The position numbers and the translations under genes are program-made. The notes below the pieces were generated by a model. The model searched no databases and was not told the DNA's origin. It saw only the letters and a list, made by a program, of their open reading frames with translations. From contig JAQUNZ010000020.1 in the NCBI GenBank assembly GCA_028717345.1, positions 1 through 36,673 on the forward strand: 36,673 nt of DNA. Reading direction: 5' to 3'. This DNA comes from Candidatus Methanoperedens sp. (lineage in GTDB: Archaea; Halobacteriota; Methanosarcinia; Methanosarcinales; Methanoperedenaceae). Below, piece by piece: positions 14,969 through 22,515 of the stretch. Each line of letters begins with the position of its first letter. The first letter of the stretch is position 1.

Positions 14969-15642
14969 CCGGGGCGCTGATAGAAATCCGATTTTTGTAC
15001 TAATATCTTTTCGGTAAGTTCCTTTCCTAGTGATTTCTCTTCTCCATCCACCATGACCAGAATAGGTCCCCCGAAGGGAGCAATGTTTTTTATCTCAACC
15101 TCGACCTGAGGGTATAATCCAAGGCTCCCAAGATACTGCAGCATCTCAGAGTTCTCCTCAAAGACGCTTATAATAACTCCTTTTTCATTTGCTTTGAGTT
15201 CTGAAAGTTTTACAGTATTATCCTGGACTATAAATCCCTCTTTATCAGGTATCGGATAACCGTGCGGGCATGTTTTGGGATTGCCCAGTTTCTCTTCGAT
15301 TTTTTCCTCCATCTCAGGACTTATATCGTGTTCAAGCCTGCATGCCTCCTCATGTACTTTATCCCATTTAAAACCCAGAATATCCGTAAGCAGGCGCTCA
15401 GAGAGGCGATGTTTTCTTATCACTTTCTTTGCTTCAAGTTCACCTTCTTTTGTCAATACCACTCCTTTCTCAGCGTAGGTCACAAGTCCTTTCTGTTCAA
15501 GTTGCTTTAGCATCTCTGAAACGGATGAAGGGCTTAACTCCAGGCGTTCTGCCAATTTCGAGGTTGTGGCGGATTCATGTATCTCCTGTAATTTATATAT
15601 ATACTCTAAATATTCTTCTATCCTTGGGGATTCTTTTGTCAT
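14965..15642 (-). CDS. DtxR/MntR-family metal-dependent repressor
   Basis: A 225-residue regulator with N-terminal winged helix (residues 1-65; LSPSSVSEMLKQLEQKGLVTY), dimerisation/metal-binding domain with HEEACRLEHDIS (about 97-108) and CPHGYPIP (about 124-131), and a C-terminal FeoA/SH3-like domain (about 145-220). These are the usual Fe(II)/Mn(II)-sensing ligands. As the last gene of the iron-uptake operon it probably controls that operon and itself; a perfect TTAGGT-TT-ACCTAA box lies before FTR1. The start at 15642 lacks a clear Shine-Dalgarno sequence. Confidence 0.92.
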   Translation of the reverse strand: MTKESPRIEEYLEYIYKLQEIHESATTSKLAERLELSPSSVSEMLKQLEQKGLVTYAEKGVVLTKEGELEAKKVIRKHRLSERLLTDILGFKWDKVHEEACRLEHDISPEMEEKIEEKLGNPKTCPHGYPIPDKEGFIVQDNTVKLSELKANEKGVIISVFEENSEMLQYLGSLGLYPQVEVEIKNIAPFGGPILVMVDGEEKSLGKELTEKILVQKSDFYQRPG

Positions 15643-15669
15643 CTATGATTTCAGTAGGCTTCTTGATGA

Positions 15670-16311
15670 TTAATACTTTACTTCACCGTGGGATATTTGT
15701 ATTATCTTGTCCCCTATTTCGCCTATCTCAGGGTTGTGGGTTACAATCACTATTGTTCTCCCTTCGCTGTGGAGTTCCCTGAATATTTCAAGCACTGCTT
15801 CCTCGTTCTTTTTATCGAGGTTTCCTGTAGGCTCATCCGCTAATATTATCTGAGGCTGGTTGATAAGCGCACGTGCTATGCATACACGCTGCTGTTCCCC
15901 GCCAGAAAGCTGGGAGGGCATGTGATGCAGCCTGTGCTCCATGCCAACATGCACAAGTGCCTCTTTTGCTTCTTTCTCGTCCTCAATGCTGTGGAAGTAC
16001 TGCGCTATCATCACGTTCTCAATGGCGGTAAGATGAGGAATCATGTGGAACTGCTGGAAAACAAGACCAATGTTCTCCCGCCGAAAACGTGTTCTCTCCT
16101 TCTGGTTAAGCTTTGTTGTCTCAATTCCATTCACAATCAAAGAGCCGCTTGTTGGAGAATCAAGGCATCCTATCAGGTTCAAAAGCGTGGTTTTTCCACT
16201 CCCTGAAGGACCCATTATATTAGCCCATTCTCCTTTTTCAATAGTGAAACTGGCATCTTTCAATGCGCATGTAGTATCGTATTTTTTGACAAGATTTTTT
16301 GCTATTATCAT
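15670..16311 (-). CDS. ABC ATPase of the iron-uptake operon (FetD-like)
   Basis: A 213-residue ATPase with Walker A GPSGSGKTT, signature LSGGEQQRVCIARAL and Walker B IILADEPTGNLD, of the MacB/LolD class. The ATG at 16311 (MIIAKNLVKKYD) is chosen because AGGA lies upstream; an in-frame ATG at 16338 would add nine residues (MMRGIGLIK) derived from a repeat. It serves the two FtsX-type permeases upstream in the operon. In Campylobacter P19 and E. coli Fet loci, such an ATPase and permeases accompany FTR1; its exact role is not settled. Confidence 0.9.
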   Translation of the reverse strand: MIIAKNLVKKYDTTCALKDASFTIEKGEWANIMGPSGSGKTTLLNLIGCLDSPTSGSLIVNGIETTKLNQKERTRFRRENIGLVFQQFHMIPHLTAIENVMIAQYFHSIEDEKEAKEALVHVGMEHRLHHMPSQLSGGEQQRVCIARALINQPQIILADEPTGNLDKKNEEAVLEIFRELHSEGRTIVIVTHNPEIGEIGDKIIQISHGEVKY

Positions 16312-16340
16312 TTTTATCAGTCCTATTCCCCGCATCAATT

Positions 16341-16379
16341 CCCCGGAATTAATTCCGGGGTCTCACTTCCGGGGTCTCA
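16341..16379. repeat. Palindromic element with 13-base direct repeat
   Basis: A perfect 20-base palindrome, CCCCGGAATT and its complement (16341-16360), followed by a 13-base direct repeat TTCCGGGGTCTCA (16353-16365 and 16367-16379). It lies between the second permease and the ABC ATPase, and overlaps the permease stop codon. Closely related to the element at 18691-18710; probably a dispersed REP-like repeat. Confidence 0.75.
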
Positions 16380-17435
16380 TTCGCCTCTTAATATTACAAC
16401 CGGGTCGATTGAAATTGCACGCCTGATGGGCAGAAGGCTTGCGACAGTGGCGACCATTGTTGAGATTAAAAGGGTGAGAATGAACACTTCAGGCTTTATC
16501 GACACATTCATATCAAATATCTCCATTCCTATGAATTGCGAAAGTAAAAGCCCGATAAAATATCCAAGAATGCCGCCTGCTATACCCATTACCCCGGCTT
16601 CGGCAAGAAATATAGCTGCAAGCCTGCCATTTCCGCAGCCGAGTGCCTTCATAAGTCCTATTTCGCGGCTTCGCTCAAGTACACTTGTAATCATTGTGCT
16701 CAGGAGACTGAGACTTGCGGCCGAGAGAACAAAAAGAGATACGAGAGCCATTAAAAGCTGAGTTTTATCAAGAAGAGCTTTCTCGCTCTCAGCCACCTGC
16801 CGGATTTTCTTTACTTTATAGCCTTCATTCTCAAGATACCTGATTACTTTATCGATATCTCCAAGAACACTCAACTGTACCAATGTAGCCCCACTTTTGC
16901 CTGAAATCTGCTGGGCAGTTTTCATGGGGATGAAAATCCTGTTATCATCAGATGTGCCTGTATCCAGGATACCTGAGACTTTAAAGGATTTCTCCCCTAC
17001 GTTCAGGGGATCACCGATTTTAAGTCCCTGTTTGTTTGCAGCATTAATGCCTGGCAGTACCTCTTCCTGTTCAGGAAGTGCGCCTTCAATATGCCACCAG
17101 GGGTTCATTTTTCTTGCTGCTTCAAGGTCTGTCCCTGCAAATTCTATCTTTTTTGTGTTAACTTCTGCTTTGAAATAAAGAAAAGGGACAGAACCTATGA
17201 TGGAACTATGCGTGGCATTGAACTGGTTGATATATTCTCCTTCACCTGGAAGGACAACCAGATTGGCTCCATAGCTTCGAAGTTCCTGTCCCATCTTTTC
17301 CCTTATATCCAGAGAGATGGTTAGCAGGGAAGTCACCATGGCAGCGCCAAGCATTACTGCAATTACAGATATCAACAACCGCTCTCTTCTTACCCGGAGT
17401 GATTTTGTTACCAGGCGTGCGAACAATTTAATCAC
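16377..17435 (-). CDS. FtsX/MacB-family permease 2 of the iron-uptake operon
   Basis: A 352-residue permease with an N-terminal helix (RERLLISVIAVMLGAAMVTSLLTISLDI), an extracytoplasmic MacB-type domain (about 45-220), and three C-terminal helices with REIGLMKALGCGNGRLAAIFLAEAGVMGIAGG and final PIRRAISIDPVVILRGE. It shares the SYGAN motif (EKMGQELRSYGANLVVLPG) with its neighbour, so the two form a heterodimeric permease. It overlaps the upstream permease gene by 8 bases. Confidence 0.9.
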   Translation of the reverse strand: MIKLFARLVTKSLRVRRERLLISVIAVMLGAAMVTSLLTISLDIREKMGQELRSYGANLVVLPGEGEYINQFNATHSSIIGSVPFLYFKAEVNTKKIEFAGTDLEAARKMNPWWHIEGALPEQEEVLPGINAANKQGLKIGDPLNVGEKSFKVSGILDTGTSDDNRIFIPMKTAQQISGKSGATLVQLSVLGDIDKVIRYLENEGYKVKKIRQVAESEKALLDKTQLLMALVSLFVLSAASLSLLSTMITSVLERSREIGLMKALGCGNGRLAAIFLAEAGVMGIAGGILGYFIGLLLSQFIGMEIFDMNVSIKPEVFILTLLISTMVATVASLLPIRRAISIDPVVILRGE

Positions 17436-18675
17436 CCCTGAGTATGACGGATGGTTCTATTTCAACAGCCTTTTTCACAGGCATCATGCTTCCAAGAAGA
17501 GCGACTGCCAGCGATAGTATCCCTGAAATCAATACAGGGAAAAGTGAGGGGTTTATGATAGCGCCGAATACCCACATGCCTACTATTCTTGCCAGTACAA
17601 TACCAATAAGAATTCCAATTGCCCCGCCTATGATGCCCGTAACAGCCGCCTCGGCAAAGAAAAGCCCGGCGATTTGATATCCATCAGCGCCAATCGCTTT
17701 CATCAACCCGATCTCTTTTTTCCTCTCGAAAATCGAGGTGGTCATGGCTGCACTCACCCCAAGTGAGGCTGAGGTCATGGCTATACCCGTGATCAAAAAC
17801 ATAAGCCATTCAAATTTATTGAGCAGCTTTCCCTCATTGTCAGCCACCTGGCGAATGGGCTTGGCATTTGCATCAATCACTTCTTCAATCTGGAACATTA
17901 TGGAAGAAATATACGGCGTGCAGTACCAGATTTCATACTCACCGGGAGGAAGCAGGAATGGGTCTATCTTCTCTTGCGGCTCAGGCTTGGTCAGTGCGCT
18001 AACCACCACCCGGTCAACCATGCCCTGCTTCCCGAAAAGCATCTGTGCATCCTTGAGAGATACTATCACCTGCCCATCCTCATCCCCGCCAGTGGAGAGA
18101 ATGCCTGAGACTTTGAAAGTTGCATTTTTACTGCCGAACTCTGCACTGAAAATATCTCCTCGCTTCAGGTCTGATTTTTCAGCAGTATTGACACCAACCA
18201 GAGCTTCCCCCAGTGCAGGCCATTCTCCATCCACCTTCCACCAGGGCGCTATTGTCTTTACCCCTGTCCTGATAGTTGCCTCTTTCTCATCCGCTTTCCT
18301 GTTCCCGATAAATGTCCTGTGAACTCCCGGTATCCTTATTTCCTCGTCTAAATAAGTGCCGCTCAGCACTATTTCCGTGTCTTTTATCGTTACAGTATCA
18401 CTGAGATAGGGGGAATATCCTATTATGTTGTGCCTCCAGAAGATGGTCTTCATTTTGTAGAGTTCACTCTCGTTTATGAAAGCGCCTTCGGATGAAGGCT
18501 GCAAAAGAATGTTTGCGCCGTAGCTTTTTAACTCCCGTCCCATTTTATCATTGATATCAAATGATACTGTAAGAAGGGTTGAGGCTATGGACGCGCCCAT
18601 TACTACAGCAAGTACTGCCAGGGCTATCCTGAGCTTTCTTCGTTGAATTGCTGAAAAGAGCAGGCGAGAGAACAT
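17428..18675 (-). CDS. FtsX/MacB-family permease 1 of the iron-uptake operon
   Basis: A 415-residue permease with the same layout as its neighbour: N-terminal helix (about 14-36), large extracytoplasmic domain (about 45-285), and three C-terminal helices with KEIGLMKAIGADGYQIAGLFFAEAAVTGIIGG and VEIEPSVILRGD. The extracytoplasmic part is longer than in permease 2 and includes a Pro-rich loop near residues 230-250. It starts 3 bases after the FTR1 stop. Fet/P19-type loci of bacteria also have two such permeases. Confidence 0.9.
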   Translation of the reverse strand: MFSRLLFSAIQRRKLRIALAVLAVVMGASIASTLLTVSFDINDKMGRELKSYGANILLQPSSEGAFINESELYKMKTIFWRHNIIGYSPYLSDTVTIKDTEIVLSGTYLDEEIRIPGVHRTFIGNRKADEKEATIRTGVKTIAPWWKVDGEWPALGEALVGVNTAEKSDLKRGDIFSAEFGSKNATFKVSGILSTGGDEDGQVIVSLKDAQMLFGKQGMVDRVVVSALTKPEPQEKIDPFLLPPGEYEIWYCTPYISSIMFQIEEVIDANAKPIRQVADNEGKLLNKFEWLMFLITGIAMTSASLGVSAAMTTSIFERKKEIGLMKAIGADGYQIAGLFFAEAAVTGIIGGAIGILIGIVLARIVGMWVFGAIINPSLFPVLISGILSLAVALLGSMMPVKKAVEIEPSVILRGD

Positions 18676-18678
18676 AGG

Positions 18679-20007
18679 TTATTCCCTATTCCCCCGAATT
18701 AATTCGGGGGTCTTTACGGGGTCTTTGAACAGGTCTGCCCTTTCTCCAACATCATCCGTTTTTATCACGATCTCATCGCCAGCGACTGTATATTTAAGCG
18801 GTATGGGATTGCACCCTCCCGCCTCGCCTATAGTATCAGGGTTAATAGGTGCTCCGCACCGCTTGCATATGAGTTGCTCCCCCTCCTGTACATACCCTGC
18901 AGCGCCGCACAGAGCGCAGGCATCATAAGCTACGGCAACACTTCCGTCACTTCTGGTAATCGCAAGAATTCTGGCACTGGCTTTACCATCGCTGCCGTGC
19001 ATAGGGCAGTTTGCTGGCATGTTCTGCATGTCGCAAACATATTTGTGCAAATTCCCATCAGCAGCACTAGCTGCTTGAATCCTTACCTCATTTCCGGTTA
19101 TACTCGCTTTTTCAGGCTTGGGATCTACGCCCTGCGGCAATGCCGATATCTGGACGCTCACGAAAGTAAGTATTAAAAACACAGCTATTGCGCCTATTGT
19201 AATTTTTCTGTTTCTCTCTTTACGGATTGCTCCAAGAGCTTTTCTTTTTTCAATGCCTTCAATACCCTCAGTGTTAATCTGCTTCCATGGCACCATTATG
19301 AACAAAAGCACAAGGAAACCAAGCATTATTCCTGTGAATACAATGGAGGCAGGCTCCTTCACCAGAGGACCTATTATACTCATCCCGGTCTGGTTCAGGT
19401 TTATGATGCCCACTTCTGACCACTCATGAATGCCTCCCACGATTAACTGGAAGATTATTACGGCAAGCATCACACCTGTTATCTTGAAGAATCTTCCGAG
19501 ATTCATTCTCAGGCTGCCTTTGATGAACAGGTAACCAAAAAGCACAGCCAGCGCCAGACCTGCGATCCCCTCAAGCACAGTAGCAGCGCTTGCTTCCTTT
19601 GCTGTTGCAGACAGGAACAATACTATTTCTGCGCCTTCCCTGTATATCATGAAAAACGTGAGCGCCAGGACTCCGAGCGCCTGCCATTTATCAAGGGCGC
19701 TTTCAATGCCCTGCTCTACATCCTGCCTGATGTTTTTCGAAGTTCGGTGCATCCATACCAGCATTGTACCCAGGAAGAATGCTGCAATAAAGAACATCAA
19801 ACCCTCCATAAACTCGCTCCATTCTGCCAGGAGCATCTGGATTGCTATGGCGGTTGCGATGCTTCCTGCTACAGCCGCAATTATCCCGGCATATACATAT
19901 TTTTTCAGCGCCTGTTTACTGGTCTTGCCAAGGTATGCAAGTATTATACCAATTACAAGCGCTGCTTCTATTCCTTCTCTTAGAGTAATTGTCAGTGTTT
20001 CAAACAT
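18679..20007 (-). CDS. FTR1 iron permease fused to DUF2318 metal-binding domain
   Basis: A 442-residue protein. The N-terminal half (about 1-250) is a seven-helix FTR1/EfeU iron permease with both R-E-G-x-E motifs (LREGIEAAL and YREGAEIVL). The C-terminal third (about 300-430) is a DUF2318 domain with CDMQNMPANCPMHG, ACALCGAAG and CKRCGAPIN cysteine pairs. In bacterial Fet/P19 loci these are usually separate proteins. The start at 20007 follows AGGTGA; the in-frame ATG at 20037 lies beyond the DtxR box and is rejected. The last residues (TPELIRGNRE) are encoded by a palindromic repeat. It should move iron into the cell, with the fused domain perhaps handling iron redox state. Confidence 0.9.
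   Translation of the reverse strand: MFETLTITLREGIEAALVIGIILAYLGKTSKQALKKYVYAGIIAAVAGSIATAIAIQMLLAEWSEFMEGLMFFIAAFFLGTMLVWMHRTSKNIRQDVEQGIESALDKWQALGVLALTFFMIYREGAEIVLFLSATAKEASAATVLEGIAGLALAVLFGYLFIKGSLRMNLGRFFKITGVMLAVIIFQLIVGGIHEWSEVGIINLNQTGMSIIGPLVKEPASIVFTGIMLGFLVLLFIMVPWKQINTEGIEGIEKRKALGAIRKERNRKITIGAIAVFLILTFVSVQISALPQGVDPKPEKASITGNEVRIQAASAADGNLHKYVCDMQNMPANCPMHGSDGKASARILAITRSDGSVAVAYDACALCGAAGYVQEGEQLICKRCGAPINPDTIGEAGGCNPIPLKYTVAGDEIVIKTDDVGERADLFKDPVKTPELIRGNRE
18691..18710. repeat. Perfect 20-base palindrome within the FTR1 C-terminus
   Basis: CCCCCGAATT followed by its exact complement. Flanking GACCCC/GGGGTC and the AAT-AGGG tail resemble those of the 16341 element, marking both as copies of one dispersed repeat. 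This copy supplies the last codons of the FTR1 gene. Confidence 0.75.
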
Positions 20008-20020
20008 GATTTTCACCTTA

Positions 20021-20034
20021 TTAGGTTTACCTAA
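20021..20034. promoter_or_regulatory. DtxR-type iron box before FTR1
   Basis: TTAGGT-TT-ACCTAA, a perfect inverted repeat resembling half-sites of IdeR/DtxR boxes, 14 bases upstream of the FTR1 ATG. A TATA-like element (minus-strand TTTAATAA, near 20057-20064) would place the transcription start on or next to the box. A weaker copy, TTCGGT-TA-TCCTAA, lies at 20067-20080. Its likely ligand is the DtxR protein at the end of the same operon. Confidence 0.7.
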
Positions 20035-20205
20035 CATTTTATAATGTATTAGTAGTTATTAAATATTTCGGTTATCCTAATATTATATTTCTTATATCCT
20101 TAATATTAGAAAACTTTGGATAGGTGTAAAAAATTAGGTCAGTCTTCAAGAACGAAATCCTTTTTCTTGAATTAAAATTCTTTTCAGTAAGATTCATATA
20201 TTAGT

Positions 20206-20225
20206 ATATTCAATTGTATGAATAT
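20206..20225. promoter_or_regulatory. Inverted repeat ATATTCA-N6-TGAATAT before the ferredoxin gene
   Basis: Perfect 7-base arms. The same architecture, with one mismatch, recurs at 20603-20622, and both are preceded by AAGATTCATATAT. The nearest regulator gene is the ArsR at 20980, whose family binds AT-rich repeats of this sort. Confidence 0.65.
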
Positions 20226-20270
20226 GAAAGAAAAAACGATTGCTTTAATGGTAAAGGAGGAGTTCCTGTT

Positions 20271-20330
20271 ATGATGGGCACTGAGATACCAGCAGATTTG
20301 ACTAATCTTTATGCACCCCATTTTGTATGA
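20271..20330 (+). CDS. Possible 19-residue leader ORF coupled to ferredoxin
   Basis: ATG at 20271 follows GGAGG at a good distance (8-9 bases) and reads MMGTEIPADLTNLYAPHFV, ending in a TGA that overlaps the ferredoxin ATG. Another tiny frame (20218-20274, MNMKEKTIALMVKEEFLL) overlaps it likewise. The GGAGG is the only good ribosome site before ferredoxin, so it may serve translation through coupling. Coding status uncertain. Confidence 0.3.
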   Translation: MMGTEIPADLTNLYAPHFV

Positions 20331-20518
20331 CAAAATCTTTCATCCGTGCGGAAAAATGTCTTTATTGCGCTGAGTGCCTCGCTGCAAAGGCATGCCAAAG
20401 CAAGGCAATATTCAGGCTGGATGCAAAAGAACCTGCAATCATCGAATCACGTTCCTGTCATGGCTGCTGTATGTGTATTGAGGTATGTAAGGGCGGCGCA
20501 ATAATAGCATTACTTTGA
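20327..20518 (+). CDS. Two-cluster 4Fe-4S ferredoxin-like protein
   Basis: A 63-residue protein with two cysteine sets: CLYCAECLAAKAC (last spacing five residues) and CHGCCMCIEVC (standard C-x2-C-x2-C-x3-C, plus one extra Cys). These should bind two [4Fe-4S] clusters for low-potential electron transfer. No own ribosome site is seen; its ATG overlaps the TGA of the small frame at 20271. A candidate ArsR operator lies about 100 bases upstream. It could supply electrons to the double-cubane protein's activase downstream, by inference from position and shared operator. Confidence 0.75.
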   Translation: MTKSFIRAEKCLYCAECLAAKACQSKAIFRLDAKEPAIIESRSCHGCCMCIEVCKGGAIIALL

Positions 20519-20602
20519 GGAGATCGAAATGATAGAGGTGGATTCGTTATAACCGTAAATGTGAAGGAATAATATAAAGTAAGGAAAGATTCATATATAC
20601 GA

Positions 20603-20622
20603 ATATTCATAATTTAGAATAT
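20603..20622. promoter_or_regulatory. Inverted repeat ATATTCA-N6-AGAATAT before the SHOCT gene
   Basis: Second copy of the 20206 repeat, one mismatch from perfect, with the same six-base spacing and the same upstream AAGATTCATATAT. It lies about 37 bases before the SHOCT gene, which heads the ArsR cluster, as expected for autoregulation. Confidence 0.65.
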
Positions 20623-20658
20623 GTTATTAGAATCCAAAAATGAAGAGGTGTATAAAAA

Positions 20659-20958
20659 ATGAGCAATAAAGATTCAACGTTGTGGATACTCATCGCACTG
20701 CTTGTGGTAGTAATCCTGTTATTTTCCGGAGGCGGAATGATGGGCTTCGGCATGGGCTCTGGCATGTTTTTCGGAGCTATCATAATGGTATTATTCTGGG
20801 GGGCAATAATCTGGCTTGTCATTTCACTTATAAACGCCGGAACACAAAGATCAGAAGAAACATCTGAGTCCGCGCTTGCTATCCTGAAAAAGAGATACGC
20901 CAGGGGCGAATTAACAAAAGAGCAGTACCTTGAGATGGAAAAGGAGCTGACGGGGTAA
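20659..20958 (+). CDS. SHOCT-domain membrane protein
   Basis: A 99-residue protein with two membrane helices (about 8-24 and 33-60) separated by a Gly/Met-rich loop (GGGMMGFGMGSGMFFG), and a C-terminal SHOCT motif (SALAILKKRYARGELTKEQYLEMEKEL). SHOCT proteins are common next to metal-stress and membrane genes and their role is unclear. GAGGTG lies about 9 bases before the ATG. It starts the operon 21 bases upstream of ArsR. Confidence 0.85.
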   Translation: MSNKDSTLWILIALLVVVILLFSGGGMMGFGMGSGMFFGAIIMVLFWGAIIWLVISLINAGTQRSEETSESALAILKKRYARGELTKEQYLEMEKELTG

Positions 20959-20979
20959 ATATGAACCGGAGTACATAAA

Positions 20980-21300
20980 ATGGACAAGAAAATCTTTGAA
21001 ATGCATGCAGAGATATGTAAGGTCTTTACAAACCCCAAAAGACTGGAAATAATAAGCCTTCTCAGGGATGGAGAGAAAACAGTCAACGAGCTGACCGAAC
21101 TGGCCGGCGTGCCGCAGGCAAACGTCTCGCAGCATCTCACAGTCCTGAGGCAGAATAACGTTGTTACCACAAGAAGGAATGGAGCAAATATTTATTACAA
21201 GATCGCGAATCAGAAAATTTTGCAGGCATGCGATTTGATGAGGGAAGTTCTTTTGGAAAAATTATCAGAGAATGAAAAGTTAGCAAGGAGGATGTTATGA
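20980..21300 (+). CDS. ArsR-family regulator
   Basis: A 106-residue winged-helix protein: VFTNPKRLEIISLLRDGEKTVNELTELAGVPQANVSQHLTVLRQNNVVTTRRNGANIYYKI is a textbook ArsR/SmtB fold. It lacks the classic ELCVCDL metal motif; cysteines are at C13 and near residue 86, so the inducer may be a thiol, sulfur species or redox state rather than arsenite. Inverted repeats at 20206 and 20603 are candidate targets. The stop overlaps the DsrE-like ATG (ATGA). Confidence 0.9.
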   Translation: MDKKIFEMHAEICKVFTNPKRLEIISLLRDGEKTVNELTELAGVPQANVSQHLTVLRQNNVVTTRRNGANIYYKIANQKILQACDLMREVLLEKLSENEKLARRML

Positions 21301-21620
21301 AGTTTGGAATAATAATAAACACAAACGATCCGGAAACGGTGTGGAACGCCTTTAGATTTGGTGTTACATCTTTACTTATGGAGCATACAGTAAAAGTTTT
21401 CCTCCTGGGTAAAGGTGTGGAGAGTGAAAATATTCAGGACAAAAAATTCAATGTTCAGGAACAGATAGGGCTGTTTGCAGAGCATAAAGGTCAGATTTTT
21501 GCATGCGGAAGCTGCTTGAAAATAAGGCAGATGAAGGGGAGTGAGGTTTGCCCTATCTCTACTATGCATGATATGCTCCATATAGTCGAAGAGTCTGACA
21601 GGGTTTTAGTATTTGGTTAA
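21297..21620 (+). CDS. DsrE/DsrF-like protein
   Basis: A 107-residue protein: MKFGIIINTNDPETVWNAFRFGVTSLLMEHTVKVFLLGKGVE fits the DsrE/DsrF-like Rossmann-type fold. FACGSCLKIR (Cys pair near residues 65-68) is the position of the persulfide-carrying cysteine in this family. It probably carries sulfur, passing it to or from the OsmC-like protein downstream. Overlaps arsR by 4 bases. Confidence 0.85.
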   Translation: MKFGIIINTNDPETVWNAFRFGVTSLLMEHTVKVFLLGKGVESENIQDKKFNVQEQIGLFAEHKGQIFACGSCLKIRQMKGSEVCPISTMHDMLHIVEESDRVLVFG

Positions 21621-21654
21621 AGGTAAAAAAGTAAAAACGAAAGAAGGTGAAAAA

Positions 21655-22182
21655 ATGATAGTAAATAGAGTAGATGTAGATAAATTCAGGGAAACAGTTG
21701 AAAACGCAAGAAAAAACCCTTCCACCGGCAAGAAAACAATGGAAATTGAAGGTGAATGGAGGATAGGCAAAACAGGACCCCAGTTTGAATCAAAGATAAA
21801 AACAGAAAAGGGAGGAGAGATAACCCTTCTATCCGATGAGACACTGATCCTGGGTGGCGGTGGCACAGCCCCTAACCCTGTGCAGTACTGTATCTACGGC
21901 TTAATTGCCTGCTACGCAGCAACATTCGCAAAATGGGCTGCAATGGAGGGAATCGTACTTAAAAGCTTTAAGATAAAGGCTACTTCGAATATGGATCTGA
22001 CAGGGGCTTTTGGAGTAACACAGAACCCCATCTTAGAACACCTGAAATGGGAGATGATTGTGGACTCGGATGCAAGCATGGAAAAACTGAATAAATTGAA
22101 TGAAATCGCAAAGGAGAGATGCCCCGGCTACTACTGCGTAACGCACGAGATTTTCCCTGAGATCAAAATAATAAAGCAATAA
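21655..22182 (+). CDS. OsmC-family protein
   Basis: A 175-residue protein with the OsmC/Ohr pattern: GGGGTAPNPVQYCIYGLIACYAATFAKWAAMEGI, where the two cysteines of the central helix match those that reduce peroxides in Ohr/OsmC, and a C-terminal CPGYYCVTHEI. The start at 21655 has AGGTGA upstream; the ATG at 21613 overlaps the previous gene and lacks one. OsmC-like proteins next to DsrE or TusA are often proposed in sulfur relay instead of peroxide defence, and the context favours that. Confidence 0.85.
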   Translation: MIVNRVDVDKFRETVENARKNPSTGKKTMEIEGEWRIGKTGPQFESKIKTEKGGEITLLSDETLILGGGGTAPNPVQYCIYGLIACYAATFAKWAAMEGIVLKSFKIKATSNMDLTGAFGVTQNPILEHLKWEMIVDSDASMEKLNKLNEIAKERCPGYYCVTHEIFPEIKIIKQ

Positions 22183-22185
22183 CCA

Positions 22186-22515
22186 ATGAATGACCAGATC
22201 GATGAAATAAGGACAGAGATTGAGCGAGAAAAAACCGCGAGGGACATACTTGGGATAGATTATAATGCGGATGAAATTGAAATAAAGAAGAAATACTGGC
22301 TGCTGGCGATGGAAACCCACCCCGATCTTAATCCATATGATAAAGAAAGAGAGAACAGGTTCAGAATTATAAGTGAAGCATATGAATATCTTACTACACG
22401 GAAATGTGGAAGTCGCTATACCTTTTTCAGGAATGGAACTGTAAAATATAAGGATTCTGTGATTATCTATAATGAAGCAGGTTACTTAAAATGGTGGAAG
22501 ATGGCATTTTTCTAA
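22186..22515 (+). CDS. J-domain protein
   Basis: A 109-residue protein with an N-terminal J-domain (about 15-70): ARDILGIDYNADEIEIKKKYWLLAMETHPDLNPYDKERENRFRIISEAYEYL, including the HPD motif needed to stimulate Hsp70. It has none of the Gly/Phe, zinc or C-terminal domains of DnaJ. It overlaps the double-cubane gene by 25 bases, suggesting it helps Hsp70-assisted assembly of that iron-sulfur enzyme, analogous to HscB; this is inference. Confidence 0.85.
   Translation: MNDQIDEIRTEIEREKTARDILGIDYNADEIEIKKKYWLLAMETHPDLNPYDKERENRFRIISEAYEYLTTRKCGSRYTFFRNGTVKYKDSVIIYNEAGYLKWWKMAFF

Noticed and set aside
20008-20037. ATG at 20037 as FTR1 start
   Set aside because: The extra ten residues are encoded by the DtxR box region; the ATG at 20007 has AGGTGA and begins the conserved FTR1 sequence.
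22186-22515. Truncated DnaJ pseudogene
   Set aside because: The J-domain is intact with HPD, the gene has a normal stop, and it overlaps coding neighbours; stand-alone J-domain proteins are common.
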